20,508 nt of DNA from Auxenochlorella pyrenoidosa (GCA_001430745.1 KQ482003.1:1633389-1653896); one strand, 5' to 3'. Positions 1 to 11,275 are shown, numbered from the stretch's first letter. The notes: generated by a model from the sequence alone, not told the origin. Made by a program: numbers and translations.

Positions 1-570
1 GGGGGGGAGCGCACCTGCTGGCTCATGATCTCGCACACCCAGACGTAATAGATGAAGTCGTTCTGCGGCAGGTCTGCTGGAGCGGGGTGCGAGCCCTCCG
101 CCCCAGCCGCCGCCACTGCCGCTGCTGGCAGCTTGGAGTGTGGGTTGCGCCGCCAGGGCAGGATGCGGTGGTTGGCGTCGTACCAGGCCAGCAGGCGGGC
201 GCGGATCTGCAGATGCCGGGTGCATCACAGCAATAGGCTGGGCAGCCGTGGAGGCAAGCAGCTTGCTGTGGAAGAGCTGCTCCTGTTGTCGGTGCAGTGG
301 AGGGGCACGGGTGAAGGGGGAGTGAATGCAACAGGCGGCCCCCTCCTCGGCGCCCTCCCGCCGCGCCTGCGCCACCTCGTCGCGCTCAAACTTGAAACTG
401 CCCAGGTCTTCTACATCGCGTTCTTCGGCTGCTGCAGTACCGGGGCCCTTCTTGGAGGCCCTTTTGCCTGCTGCCTGCGCAGTCTGGGCCCGTTTCCCGA
501 CCATCGGGTGCTGCCAGAGGAGGGGAGCTTTCGCGCCTGCTATGGATCTCCAGCGAATTGCCCGTAGCAT
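1..570 (-). CDS. MUTYH: A/G-specific adenine DNA glycosylase (MutY/MUTYH), 5' part
   Basis: The family removes adenine mispaired with 8-oxoguanine during base-excision repair in nucleus and organelles. Exon 2 (206-15) encodes IRARLLAWYDANHRILPWR, an Ala-rich insert, then YYVWVCEIMSQQ. This is the MutY N-terminal signature, and the Glu of EIM is the equivalent of the catalytic Glu (E37 in E. coli). A donor (CAG/GTGCGC) follows at 14, and the rest of the gene, including the Fe-S cluster part, lies outside the window. Exon 1 runs from ATG 570 or 504 to about 367. Joining it to exon 2 gives FERDEVAQ-IRARLL, which fits the family but needs a GC donor (CAG/GCGCGG); a GT donor at 375 would drop only VAQ. 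An in-frame TAG lies upstream near 606. From ATG 570 the N-terminus MLRAIRWRSIAGAKAPLLWQ looks like a mitochondrial presequence, followed by lysine-rich stretches. Family call firm; exon 1 end and start less so. Confidence 0.9.
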   Translation of the reverse strand, partial: MLRAIRWRSIAGAKAPLLWQHPMVGKRAQTAQAAGKRASKKGPGTAAAEERDVEDLGSFKFERDEVAQARREGAEEGAACCIHSPFTRAPPLHRQQEQLFHSKLLASTAAQPIAVMHPASADPRPPAGLVRRQPPHPALAAQPTLQAASSGSGGGWGGGLAPRSSRPAAERLHLLRLGVRDHEPAGALPP

Positions 571-1144
571 GCGCCAACTGAGAGAGGTCACGACAAGGGT
601 CTCAGGCTAGGCGAATCATTGAAATGCTTAGCTGGCCGCCGGCCTGATGAAATGTCAGCAAACGGGTCTCGGGACGCATTCTCTCGCCGCAGCTGCGCTT
701 CCGATTGCATTTAGGGGCCTCTCCCCCCTTACCCAGCGCGTCAGAGCTTGCCGAGACTTTAGAGCCGCCAGGTACACAGTAGGCCGGGCCCCTCCGCAGC
801 GTCCCTTCAAACTACCGTATCTCTTTTGGCAGCAGCAGGCCTCACGACGCTGCCGCTCAACTCGTTGCGCCAGGTGCGCGTGCCTCTCCAGGCGTCTATC
901 CCAGCCCCCAGCCGCCTCGCTGGTGCGAGTCGCCCACCGCCTATACCTTGACACAGCGCGAGCTCGCGGGCTCTTCCGTCCCCTGCTAGCGCCGCTGCCG
1001 CAGGCGGGTGGCGCGCGGATGACTCTGCTCCCACAGTCTAGAACTGCGTCGCAGTCCTAATGTTTTCAATTGTGCTGTTTCTTCCGTGCTGCAGTGAGTG
1101 CACAGACGGCTTGCCAAACCGGCACGTAGTGACGCCCTAGTGCC
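571..1144. promoter_or_regulatory. Divergent intergenic region, MUTYH / protein kinase
   Basis: This 574-base stretch lies between the start codons of two divergently transcribed genes, so it must hold both promoters and 5' UTRs. I see no clear TATA box, repeat or RNA gene. Open frames crossing it show no family motif and are explained by high GC content. The kinase start has a strong context, GCCATGG. Confidence 0.5.
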
Positions 1145-4100
1145 ATGGCGCCGGTCCAGGAAGCCACAACGAAGACCAGCAAGCCAGGGCTGTGGGGCGC
1201 CATTCGCACCGTGCGCTGGCGGCAGCCCTCGACTGCTGGCAAGTCAGAGCGCGGCGCGTTGGCCGTGGCAGCGGCTGCCGGCAGCGCGGTGCTGGACCCG
1301 CCGGCGGGGCCCCCGCTGGAGCGCACCAGCGCCAACCCGCGCGGCGGCGGCGAGGAGGCGAGCGGCGGCGCGGCGTCGCCCCCCGCGCCCCGCGGCGACG
1401 CTGGCCCCGACTTTGGCTACGCGCGCGGCCTTGAGAGGAAGTACCGCGTGCTGCGGGAGCTGGGCAAGGGCGGCAACGGCGTGGTGCGGGTGGTGGAGGA
1501 GCGCGCCACGGGGCAGGAGTGGGCGCTCAAGTCCATCCCCAAGGTCCTTACCGACCCCAAGCTATCAGACACGTGGGTGCTGCCCTGCCGGCGCCGCTTA
1601 CTGAGCTGGGGCTCTGAGGGTTGTGCCATGTGGGCAGGGGTTCGCAGCAGGTGATGGGCGCTGGCTTGGCAATGCGGGCTCCTCTGCAGCCGGCCCGCAC
1701 GCGTTGCTGGCACCAAACGCTGGCGCCGCACGTCTACACGTCCGCTCCAGGGCAGCGCTGAATTGGCGCCAACGCCTGCTGCACACAGCACTATCTGGGC
1801 GGCCGGCCATGCAGCGATCACTCCCAGCTCTGCGCCGTTTTCGAGCGTGGAAGTGCGCACGTGACGCAGAACCTGTCTGGGATGGCGCCGTGCGCTGCGG
1901 TGCTGCCGCTGCGCTCACCACCATCCCGCTGCCCCCCTTGCAGCAAGAAGAAGGGGCACGCGGAGGCAGTGCGGCGCGAGGTGGAGGTGCTGCGCCGCCT
2001 GCGCGGCTGCCTCAACGTGGCGGCCCTGGAGGACGTGTTTGAGGACGACACCCACGTGCACATGGTGCTCGAGTACTGCAAGGGCGGCGAGCTGCACCAC
2101 CACATCGGCGACACCGTCTACTCGGGTGGGCAGCGCCCACGCTCTGGCGCCAGCCTTGGGGTGGCTGTGCAGCAGCTGGCGGTGGTTGTGTTTGGCATGG
2201 CCTGGGTGCAGGGTGGAAGAGGGCTGAGTGTGCATGCCCTGCGGGGCAAGCTTTCGTGGTGCTGAGTTCACAGGCGCATGTGCGCCGCTGCTGCCAGCTG
2301 CGACGCTGCGACCTGGCCAGTTGCCAGCTTGACCGCGCTTTGCTGTGCTGCCTCACGCTGCCACTGGTGGCGTCGCTGAACACGCCCGCACCCTGCCCCT
2401 CCACATGCACACCTGTGCAGAGCGCACCGTGGCTTCTTACATGCGTGCCGTGCTGCGCACGCTGGCGCAGTGCCATGCGCAGGTGCGTGCCGGCACTCAG
2501 GAGCATCAGTGGGGGTGATGCGTGAACGTGGCCGGCCTGCCATGCCGTCCTGCCCTCTTGACTGCCCACACCTGTTGCTGAGCTGCGGGACTGTCAAGCG
2601 CAGCGCCCTGCCACCCCTCCTGTGCACCCCTTGCCGCGTCTGCAGCCGCTGTTTGCTGCGCCGCTGCTGTGCCAGCCCAGGCCCTGCACCCTGGCCTCCC
2701 CCCCTGCAGGGCATCCTGCACCGCGACATCAAGCCCGGCAACTTCCTGCTGGCCTCCAAGGAGAGGGGGGCTCGTCTCAAGGCCATCGACTTTGGGCTGG
2801 CCGTGTTCTTTGACGAGGGCAAGCTGCCGCGCACCGACCTGGGGCTGGAGGGCACCCCCTGGTGAGAACGGCCGCGGTGCGCCCGCTGGGCAGCACCCCC
2901 ACGCAATGGTGGATTCCTGCCACGCTGTGTGCTGGCCTTTTCTGCTCCGAAGAGACCCAGCCGCTGCCTCGCATCTTGCCGCATGTTGGCCTGCCTGCTG
3001 CCCTTGGCTGCGCTGCCATGGTGTGGGCAGCAGGGCCCACACCGCTTGGACAGCCTCGCCCGCATGCTGACCCCCCACCACCACCACTCCTCTGCAGGTT
3101 CATGGCCCCTGAGACGCTGCGCAGCGAGACCTACCCTGTCTCGGATGTGTGGGCGGCGGGGGTGATGGCGCACCAGCTGCTCACGGGGCGCTTCCCCTTT
3201 GACGACAAGTCCAACCCCTTCTCGCCCTCGCTCTCCAAAGTCTGGTGAGCGGGCGTGGTAGCCCCCGCCTGGGCTGCATTGGGTGATGACCGCATTCTGC
3301 CTGTGGGCCCGCCCTGCAGCGCCGGTAGTCCAGTGCTCTGCTCCCTTGTGTTCCACGGGGGGCAGACTCGGCTAGCCATTCCCCCACCCTGCCAGGCTCG
3401 CATAACCCTGCGCACCCTGCGCGGCCTGCCCCGCCCTGCCCGCCTCCCCCTGCGCAGGCGCAGCATCCTGGCGGACGAAATCAACTTCAGCCGCTCCCAC
3501 TGGGACGGCATCAGCGACGAGGCCAAGGACTTTGTGAAGATGCTGGTGGGTGGCGGGCCGCAGGCTGTCGGGGCGTTGTGCGTGGTTTTTGAGTGGGTGT
3601 GCTTGTGCTGCCTGGCCGGCTGCAGAGGTCCAGGCGAACAGCTGGCCATGCATCATGCTTTTCCTCGCGCCCCCTGGATGCTGACATGCGGTGCGGCCTA
3701 ACGGTGACGTTCTCTCCCCCCCGCAGCTGAACAAGGACCACGCCAAGCGGCCGACCGCATTGCAGGCGCTGCAGCACCCCTGGCTGCGCGGCCCGGGCAC
3801 CAGCGAGCGCGGGCAGGGCAAGCGGCTGGCCATCGGCGTGGTGCAGCGCATCCAGCGCTACTCGCAGGTGGGGCGGCTGGGGGCGGGAGCCAGCGGGGCT
3901 GGCAAACGCTGGGCTTGATACCCTGCCTGCTTCCTGCCCAGCTTGGTCCCTCAGCCGGTTGTGCAAGCGATTCTTTCCGAGCATGCCTGCATGCCGAAGG
4001 GAGGATGTTCCTGTACCCGGCACTCATTGGTTCACCGCCCAGCCCCCCCCCCCCACCCCCCCCCACCCCCACCCCTCCCCCCCGCCCGCCCCCCCCGTGC

Positions 4101-6429
4101 GCAGGGCTCCGCCTTCAAGCGCAGCGTGCTGGAGATGATTGCCGAGGAGCTGCTGCACGAGCGGCCCGAGGACATGGAGCGGGCGGTGCCCATCGGCCGC
4201 GGCGCCGTCCCCATCATCACCGACCCCCAGGCAAGCCGGCATGGCTGCCGTGGCTGCTGCCGTGGCTGCTAAATGGGCGGTTGTCGAGGCTGCTGCCTGG
4301 CCTGGGCAGGCATGGGACTCTCTGCCCGTGCCTGCGTGCCACCTCGCGGCTGCTCTCTTACCATGGCGGCCCTGCTTTCGCCCCCCCCCCCCCCGGGTCT
4401 CCCTGCAGTCCTCCCCCCTGGAGTACCTGTACGAGCACCTGTCCATGACGGACAAGTCGCTGGTGGACCGGGAGGAGGTGGCAGATGGCCTGGAGCAGCT
4501 GGGTGAGGCCCCGTCTGGCACCCCGGCTGCAGCAGCGTCTGGGAGCACGGGCGGGCTTTGGTGCAGCGCATGTGGGCCTGTCGTGCTGGTGTGGGGTGCA
4601 GGCAGGTGCCATGCCACGCTGGCACACCACGGCCTGGCTGCCCTTAGCGCTGCGCCAGCCTGCGGGCCCGCCTCACCTCCCGGCGTTTTTGCGGCGCTGC
4701 CCTCCCCTGCAGGCTACCGCCTGTCTCCGGAGGAGCTGGAGCGTCTGTTGGACCAGCTGGACCCGGGCAACACAGGTGGGGTGGGGTGGCTGGGGTTGCA
4801 ATGGGCAGGCTTGGGCTGCCGCGCCTGGAGCATGGCAGGGCCGGGGCAAGGCTGGATGGGTTGCCCACTTGGGACAAACTGCCATGCTTGCACGGTGCAT
4901 GCTGTGGTTGAGCCTGGTGCTGGGCTTGCCTTGCTCATGGCCCCTCCCTGCCGCTGCAGGCAAGGTGGCCAAGTCCCAGGTGGCGGCGTCCCAGATCGAC
5001 TGGCGCGTGCTGCAGCAGAGCCAGACGGAGCGGTGGCTCAAGTGTGTGCGCCGCGCGTTCATGGGTAAGTTGTCGAGCCAGCGTCTCGGGTTGGGTGGGG
5101 CACTTCTTGTTTGTGTGATGCCAGGGTGCCTGCAGCTGCAGAAGCGCCACAGCAGGCCTCTTCACGTGGCTTTGAGGCGGCGTGTGCATGCCTCCTCTGG
5201 CCATGCCGTATACCCCCTCCTGCCGCCCCGCCACCCCCTCCTGCCAGATTTGGACACCGACGGCGACGGCATCATCAGCAGCGATGACATGGTGGCCATG
5301 CTGCGCAACAAGCTGCCCAAGGCAGAGGTGAGTGTAACTTTGTTGGGTGTTCCGCATCCCAGGGCGCAGGGCACTACCTGGCCGAGCCACTGTTGATGCT
5401 GCAGGACAGTTTCGCTGCTGCTGTGGAGTATGGCCGACCCATCGGGGTGCACAGCACGATTCGAGCGCTGCTGACTGGACATGCCGAGCCGGTTGCGCTG
5501 CCAGCCAGCCAGCGCCCATGCTTCTTCCGTGGTGCCTTGACGGGCTAAGCACCCCTGCTGACTGGCATGCCCACATTCCCTGTGCAGGTGGAGGTGGCGG
5601 TGCGGCACGCGCTGCAGGAGGCGGCCCGCCGCTCCGAGGGCTCCATGCACCGCCGCTCCGAGGCGGGGGACAGCGTGCACAGCAACGGCAGCGGCGGCGA
5701 CAGCGTGCGCGACGGCATGTCCTTCCGCCAGGTGGGCCCCGCCGGCGCGCCCCTCGAGGCTGCTGCTGAGGAATGTCTGCACCGTGAAGGCGGCGCCTGG
5801 CAGGGCAGGGACACAGCCCGGGCCCTTGCAGGCAGCGCAGGCGCCCATGCCCGGCTTGCTCGCCGCACCTTGCTCGCCCCTGCTCGTCCACCCGGCCTGC
5901 CCCGCTCACACGGCCTACTCACAAGCGCTCCCCACCCACCCCCGCCTGCCGCAGTTCCTGCGCATGCTGCGCGCCGGCTCCACCGACTGCCTGGAGCTGT
6001 ACGACGACCGGCACGGCAGCTATGGCTCCTGCGGCTCGCTGGGCTCATTGGGCCAGGCCAGGTGGGCAGGGGTGGGGGGAGAACACAGCACGGACCGTCC
6101 GTGCTGCCTGCTGTGCCCTGGTGCCTGCTGTGCCCCAGGACTGGCACCCCAGCCGCGCCGCCAGCATGGCCGCCCTGGGTGAGCAGGTGCTGCTGTATCA
6201 GGGGCCCACCTGACTGCTGGGGCATGCAGGAGGTCCTCGGCCTGCTGCGAGGGCGCGCCTTGCAGCGGGCCGCCCGCGCCGCCTGCACACTCGTCAGCTC
6301 CAGTCATCCAGCCTCACCCCTGCCTCCTCCTGTCCCCGCCCGCCTGCCCGCAGCCTGCTGGAGAAGAGCGTCAAGGGCAGCCACGCCGCCCGCTCGGCGC
6401 TGCTGGACCCCATCAAGGAGGCGGCCTGA
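1145..6429 (+). CDS. Calcium-dependent protein kinase (CDPK type), 664 aa, 15 exons
   Basis: Ser/Thr kinase predicted to couple calcium to phosphorylation. Exons: 1145-1572, 1944-2125, 2421-2482, 2710-2861, 3098-3244, 3458-3545, 3727-3867, 4105-4230, 4409-4502, 4713-4775, 4960-5064, 5248-5327, 5588-5731, 5955-6061, 6354-6429; all phases agree. Residues 1-98 are low-complexity Ala/Gly/Pro. The kinase domain is about 99-374: glycine loop [10 protein letters not shown], Lys129 in [14 protein letters not shown] (Asp230), DFG 251-253, [27 protein letters not shown]-like junction follows at about 390-415 ([20 protein letters not shown]). Of four EF-hand positions, only EF3 is canonical ([12 protein letters not shown], 532-543). 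EF1 and EF2 are degenerate, and EF4 is split by a Ser-rich insert before DGMSFRQFLRML. There is no Gly2, so no myristoylation. Intron 8 has a GC donor. A CDPK-related kinase with weak calcium dependence is the main alternative. Confidence 0.93.
4043..4097 (+). repeat. Poly-C / pyrimidine tract before kinase exon 8
   Basis: About 55 bases consist almost only of C, broken by single A, T or G bases, directly before the acceptor at 4103-4104 in kinase intron 7. A second run of 16 C lies at 4379-4394 before exon 9. They act as polypyrimidine tracts and are likely to vary in length. Confidence 0.85.
4231..4408 (+). other. GC-AG intron 8 of the kinase gene
   Basis: The exon ends ...ITDPQ (CAG) and the intron begins GCAAGC, which is the GC-donor consensus, ending CCCTGCAG. 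Reading on from the exon meets a stop within 14 codons. The splice restores frame (phase 0) into [10 protein letters not shown] and the EF-hand region. I see no GT donor close by that would keep the frame. Confidence 0.8.
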
Positions 6430-7273
6430 GGCCAGCCCGTGGGCCCAGCCTGTGCAGCATGGCGGCGAGTTGAGCAGCGATGCAGCCAGCTGCAGTGCTG
6501 CGGCGCTGCTGCCAGGCATGCAGGCCAGCCGGCAGCGCCCCTCCCACCCCTGTACCACCACACTCGCCGCTGCGGGGCCCTGCTCCCGCCTGGACACATG
6601 CAGAGTAGACAAGAGATGGAGAGCACGGCCAGCAGAGATCAGCGGAGCGCAGCGATCGTGGCCCAGCAAGTCGGCTAATTGCAAAGCACCCGAGTCGATG
6701 AGTGAGGAACTTGTTGAGAGTCTTTTGTTCCCCCCGCTTCCTCCGCATCCAGAGCATCATCTTCCAGTCAGCCCTTCCGTGGCCTTGCCCAGCCCTGGCA
6801 GCCTTGTTGTATGCCTGCCAACTGCTGCAGGCACCACCCAGCCTTGCACGTCTGTGCCAGGGCTTTTCTCCACCCCTCCCATTCCCGTTTGTCCACCCCC
6901 GGCTCGCCCCCCAGCCTCCTGGCGATACCCCGTGTCCTCATGTCCCCGTGCCTGGGCATGTGTGCATTGAGCGCATCAGCCGATCGATCAACACTCCTCT
7001 CCTTCAATCTTTGATCCAGCGCCAGACATCACATCCCCTTTGAAATGCCCGGCCGAACCCCCGGCCCCCCTTTTTGCCCAGCGTTCCTGCCCCCTGCCGG
7101 CTCTTAAGCGTCCTCATGGCCCACCCTTTCGTATGTATGAGTCTCCCCTGGCATCCCTTTTGTTCACGATTAGATGTAACAGGCAAGCCAATGAACTTGC
7201 TCTGGCGGTGGAGACATTATGTGTGGTCAGCTGATTAACTGCTAGCCATGCTACTTTGCCTCCTCGCCTGTTC
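6430..7273. other. Convergent intergenic region, kinase / MYND gene 3' ends
   Basis: This 844-base stretch lies between two stop codons facing each other and should hold both 3' UTRs. It becomes less GC-rich towards 7273. I see a plus-strand TGTAA at 7175 and no TTACA (minus-strand TGTAA) in the adjoining stretch. No coding signature or RNA gene is visible. Confidence 0.6.
7175..7179 (+). terminator. TGTAA polyadenylation signal, candidate, for the kinase gene
   Basis: TGTAA is the usual polyadenylation signal of chlorophyte nuclear genes. This copy lies about 745 bases after the kinase stop codon, which would give a long 3' UTR. It is the clearest candidate I found in the gap. Confidence 0.45.
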
Positions 7274-10170
7274 CTACTGCTCCAGCTGCTGTCGCTGCTG
7301 CGCCGCTGCCAGCGCGGCGCACTCCCCCTTGTGCCCCGCCTTCCAGTGCGCCACCTGGCAGGCGCGGCCGCAGTAGCGGTCCGTGCGGCACGCCGCGCAC
7401 GGCTTAAACACCACGGGCTTCTCCTTGCAGTGCCAGCAGGCTGGGCGGTCCCAGGCGTCATCGCCCGGCTCTGGGTGCATGTTGACCGGCAGGCGCTCTG
7501 CACCGGGCTCCCCCGCCTCGATCTGGCCGCGCAGCTGGCGCATGCGGTCATGCACGCCCTGCAGGGTGCCGGGCAGGGGTGGGGGGTGGGTGGGTGGGTG
7601 GGTGGGGCGGGCGGGGGCGCATGACAGTTGGAGGGAGGCCACGGTGCGGTATGCGCAGCGGTGCCTTCATTTAGGTCAGCCTGCCCAGCGGTGGAGCGCG
7701 CCCTGCCTTCTTCTGGCATCCGCGACTGCAGCGTCCCCAGGAATGCCCACACGTTCTACGCGCCCCCCCCCCCGGGCCCCCCCACCCACACCCCCCACAC
7801 CCCACCCCGCCTGCCTGCAATGGTTATGGTCGGCAATGTCCTCGGCAATCCATTTTTTTGAGAGCTTGAAACCCCGCTTGGCGGCCTCAAACAGCTCCTA
7901 GGCCTGCGCACACCGAGCAAGTGCCTCAGGTTTCAGGGAGCGGCCACAGCGGTTGGACGGAATGCAGAGGGAGGGCCCTGGCAGCCATGCCGCCACAGGG
8001 CGGGGAACAGGCTGCAAGCAGCCCTGCCAAAGCTCGAGAGTGCAGCCAATCGCTGCGCTCAGAGTAAACCCCGCTCTCCCAGGCCGCCCCCGCTCTTTGC
8101 CGGCACAGGCGCACCTTGCGAGGCTCAAACTCGTCGCCCTGTGCCCCGCTCATCAGGGCCAGCGCCAGGTTGGAGCTGGCCTGGGCCCGCCAGAAGTGGG
8201 CTGCATGGGCAGAGGCACGTGGCAGGGACAGGCAGGGCAGGCCAGGCTGAGGGGACCCCGAGCCGCTGGCTGCCTGCATGCCGTGCGCTGCCCTGCAGGT
8301 AGGCGGGCGTGCTGGCCGGGCAGGGGCTGGGCACCTTAGGAGGCCAACCTGCCACGGCAGGCAAGGCGCCGTCGGGCCCTCACCGTTTTGAGTCTCAGCA
8401 TACCGCACCGCCTTGCGCAGAGCCGACGCCGCTGGGCGCACCTCGTTGGTTTGCATTCCCACCTGCAGGCCATGGGCACAAGGTCGGGCGCAACCAGGTC
8501 TGGCGCACCACAGACTGCTGCCCTGGTGCCAGCCGCCGCCCACACCCACCTGCCCTGCCCTGCCTGTGATGCTCAGGCCAGGCAGCACTCATGCCCGTAA
8601 GCACCCCTGCCCCTGGCTGCCAGGCTGCCAGGCTGCGGGATCGGCGCTGGGCGGCCTGAAGACCTGCCAGCCCTGCGGCAGCTTAACCCCCAGCACCACG
8701 CACTCACCCGCATTTACAGATCACACACGGTCGGCGCAGCCCACATCCACATCCATCCGAGCCCACAAGCCCTCGGCCCCGCTCACCTCGCCCAGCAGGA
8801 TCCAGAAGCGCGCGTCCCGCGGCCGCAGGTTGATCAGCTCCTCTGCCGCCTGCGCCGCCGCCGCCAGGGGCGGGCGCCCCAGCCAGTACATCTCCGCCGC
8901 CGCCATCCGGCGCTGCGCCTTGAGCTGCTCCCTGCTCTGTTCAAAGGCAATGCCGAAACGGCGCTGCCACACCGCCTGGCGCAGCTCGTCCTCGGTGATG
9001 CCCTCCTGGCAGCCGGCAGCGGCCAGGCGCTGCGGCAGCGTCGCCGCCAGCTCGGGGTCCTGGCCCAGCCGGCGCAGCGCCTCGGCGCAGCGGCTCTCCA
9101 CCTGGCGGGGCAGAGCGGGGGAGGGGCCGGGAGGGTGGGCAGGGGGCTGGCGGCCAGAGGACCGCCGCTGCTGCGCTCCGCCTGCATCGATGGATGCGCG
9201 TGCCAGGCGCGGCTGTGTGCAGCGCTGCCCGCCACGTGCAGCGAGATGCCTGCCATGCCGGCGCCCTGCCGCCCGCACCCGCTCTGTGTTCTGTGTGAAC
9301 AGCCCCGGGGTCGGGCTGCCGGCTGCCCTCACCTCCTCGTACGCCTCCTGGTTGGCCAGCTCGATGCCGCAGGCCAGGGCGGTGAGCGACAGCGGCTCCC
9401 AGCCCTCAAGGTCCATGTACAGGTGGCTCAGCTGCGGGGGGGCAGGGCGCATGCGGCGGCAGGGCGCAGTCGCCGACAAGACAATGGAGACGCGCTTCTT
9501 GACCTGAGATTGCGAAAAGCACGTGGCGGCTTGCAGCCACCCCATCTGGGCCAGAGTACGGGGCCAAACATGCAGGCAGGTGCTGCGAAGGCACAAGAGG
9601 GGGGAGGCAGGCTCCCCGGCCGCAGCGCGCGCAGGGCATGGCGCATGCTCCCATGCCACCTGCCCGTTGCCCACCGTGGGGTTGAGCACCGAGACGACCT
9701 CCTCGCCCAGGCCAAAGGACACGGAGATGCGGCACATGAAGTGCCGCACGTACAGCACGGCCAGCTGCACAGACAGCCAGAGGCACGCGGCAGGGGGGGT
9801 GGCTCGCAGGCCCGCAGTGCAGGCAGGGGCGCGCCCAGGCACAGCCGTGCCTCAAGTGCAAGCGCTTGCCTCCCCTGGGGCTGCATGGGGCGCCGCTGCC
9901 CACATACATCTTCATCCACCTGGGCGCCCCTGCCCACAGCCAAGTACATCCACCCGAGCCCACCTCGAGCTGCTCGCCCAGCGTGAGCCCGCTGCGCGCC
10001 TTGCCCTCCTTATCCGTGGCCAGCTCGTGCATGGCCGACGTCCACTTGGCGTAGTCCACCCAGCACTGCATGTCGGCGCTCTGGTAGTGCTCGCCGCCCT
10101 CCTCAGCCAGCAGGGCGCGGCAGCGGTCCAGCCGCTCCGCCACCAGCTCGCCGAGCTTGTAGGGAGCCAT
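7274..10170 (-). CDS. TPR-like protein with C-terminal MYND zinc finger, 420 aa, 8 exons
   Basis: Probable protein-protein adaptor; MYND fingers bind partner peptides and have no catalytic role by themselves. Exons: 10170-9964, 9764-9660, 9431-9333, 9101-8787, 8462-8384, 8200-8115, 7897-7811, 7558-7274. An in-frame TAG lies just upstream of ATG 10170. Residues about 231-264 (WILLGEVGMQTNEVRPAASA) and 269-315 (HFWRAQASSNLALAL...) have TPR-like helix patterns. The finger is 367-406: Cys367, 370, 380, 383, 389, 393, His402 and Cys406, all eight ligands present. There is no SET signature, so it is not a SMYD methyltransferase. Exon 7 must begin after CCTAG, because the nearer acceptor GCGCAG would put TAG in frame. 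The exon 7 donor is uncertain: CAG/GCGGGG (GC type) gives HNHCRQ-GVHDRM, while GT donors slightly downstream add a few residues. Function unknown. Confidence 0.85.
7575..7617 (+). repeat. G-rich (GGGT)n tract in MYND gene intron 7
   Basis: Consecutive runs of three or more G separated by single T or C could fold as a G-quadruplex on the plus strand. On the transcribed (minus) strand it is a C-rich polypyrimidine tract just before the exon 8 acceptor. A second long C run is at 7767-7777 in the same intron. Confidence 0.75.
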
Positions 10171-11275
10171 GCTGCCACAGCTGCTGGAAGACTACAAGCA
10201 AGTTAGCCAAGTAGTACTTCCGAGCTGGCCCCAAGGCGATGTCGCGCGCTCCAGCCAGGCCAGGGCCAGAGCCTGTGTGCACAGGCGGGAAAGCAGAGGT
10301 GAGGGCCGGCTGGCGGCAGCGCCACAGTGAAGGTGCACAGGGCGCGCGGCGCTGTTTGATAGTGCGAAGAGCTTCCCTGCTGCTGTGCAGCAATGATGTC
10401 CCGCGAAAGCAAAGGTACGACGTTCTGCGATGCCAGACTCCGCGTTGCTTGCCTGTTGTGCGCCCCAAGACGCCGATTAGGGCGTGGGGAACAGCCAAGA
10501 AGGTTTTAGCAATGGCGCACAGGGATGCAAGGAAGGCGCATGTCCTCGACCTGGCTGCAGCAGAGCACGGCGTGGCCCGGCACGTCTAAAGGCACACAAG
10601 GCTTCACTGTGCCCCTTGTTCATTACTAACATGTAGGAAGCATCTGATGCCACCTTAGTGACTGTTGCTCAGAAGTGGACAAGAACTTGACACACTGACA
10701 GAGGATGGATAGGATGTTGCAGTGCGCTCGTGCCAGCAGCATGCCGAGTGGGCCGCCACATCACTTTCCTGTGGCACTGAGGTGCAGTGTGCCAGCAATC
10801 TGAACATGCAGTGGCTTGAAGACTTGCAGCAGAAACTGAGGTGTTGATTGTGGCACCATGGCGGTGCGGCCAGGCAGTGACTGCACAAACAGCGTTAGCT
10901 TCGTGCAGCAGCGCCTACCCTGGCCTGCATGGCCGGCAGCATTCCAACCGATTTTTGGCGCAGTCACACTTTGCAACTGCCCCACTCATTGACCTCCTTA
11001 TATCCCACCTGCACCCTGAACCACTATCCCGCAACCTCCCACTGCGACAGGGCCTCTGTAACAGCGCAGCGCTTTTCCAGCACTGCGGCATGCATGCTCC
11101 TGCATGCTTTAAACACGTGTGGCCCTGCTTGCATGCCCACAAGCTGTTGACCTGTGTTTGATTGCACCAATGCACTTCAAGTATCTAATATGTGGTGCAT
11201 GTGGGGGCGGCCGTCTGTGGCACATACAGGAGGCAGCACTGCTGCCCAATGCACCTACATCCCGTGCCGCAGCTC
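10171..11275. other. Intergenic region upstream of the MYND gene
   Basis: This stretch holds the promoter and 5' UTR of the MYND gene and the 3' side of the small gene at 11276, both on the minus strand. Just upstream of ATG 10170 the minus strand reads GGCTAAC followed by pyrimidines and TTCCAG, which looks like a branch point and acceptor. A 5'-UTR intron is therefore possible. Base composition is less GC-rich from about 10600. I recognise no gene or RNA here. Confidence 0.45.

Noticed and set aside
647..1060. Plus-strand open frame upstream of the kinase
   Set aside because: It shows no motif, lies in the divergent promoter region and has an Arg/Ala-rich shadow-like composition. I found no convincing splice to the kinase exon.
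2268..3356. Minus-strand open frame of 362 codons opposite the kinase
   Set aside because: It lies over the exons with the kinase motifs HRDIKPGN and DFG on the other strand. Its composition is Arg/Gly/Gln-rich, typical of GC-rich shadows.
10103..10498. Minus-strand open frame overlapping the start of the MYND gene
   Set aside because: It begins with TTG, runs in a different frame from the MYND exon and shows no motif. An in-frame TAG just before ATG 10170 supports the MYND start instead.
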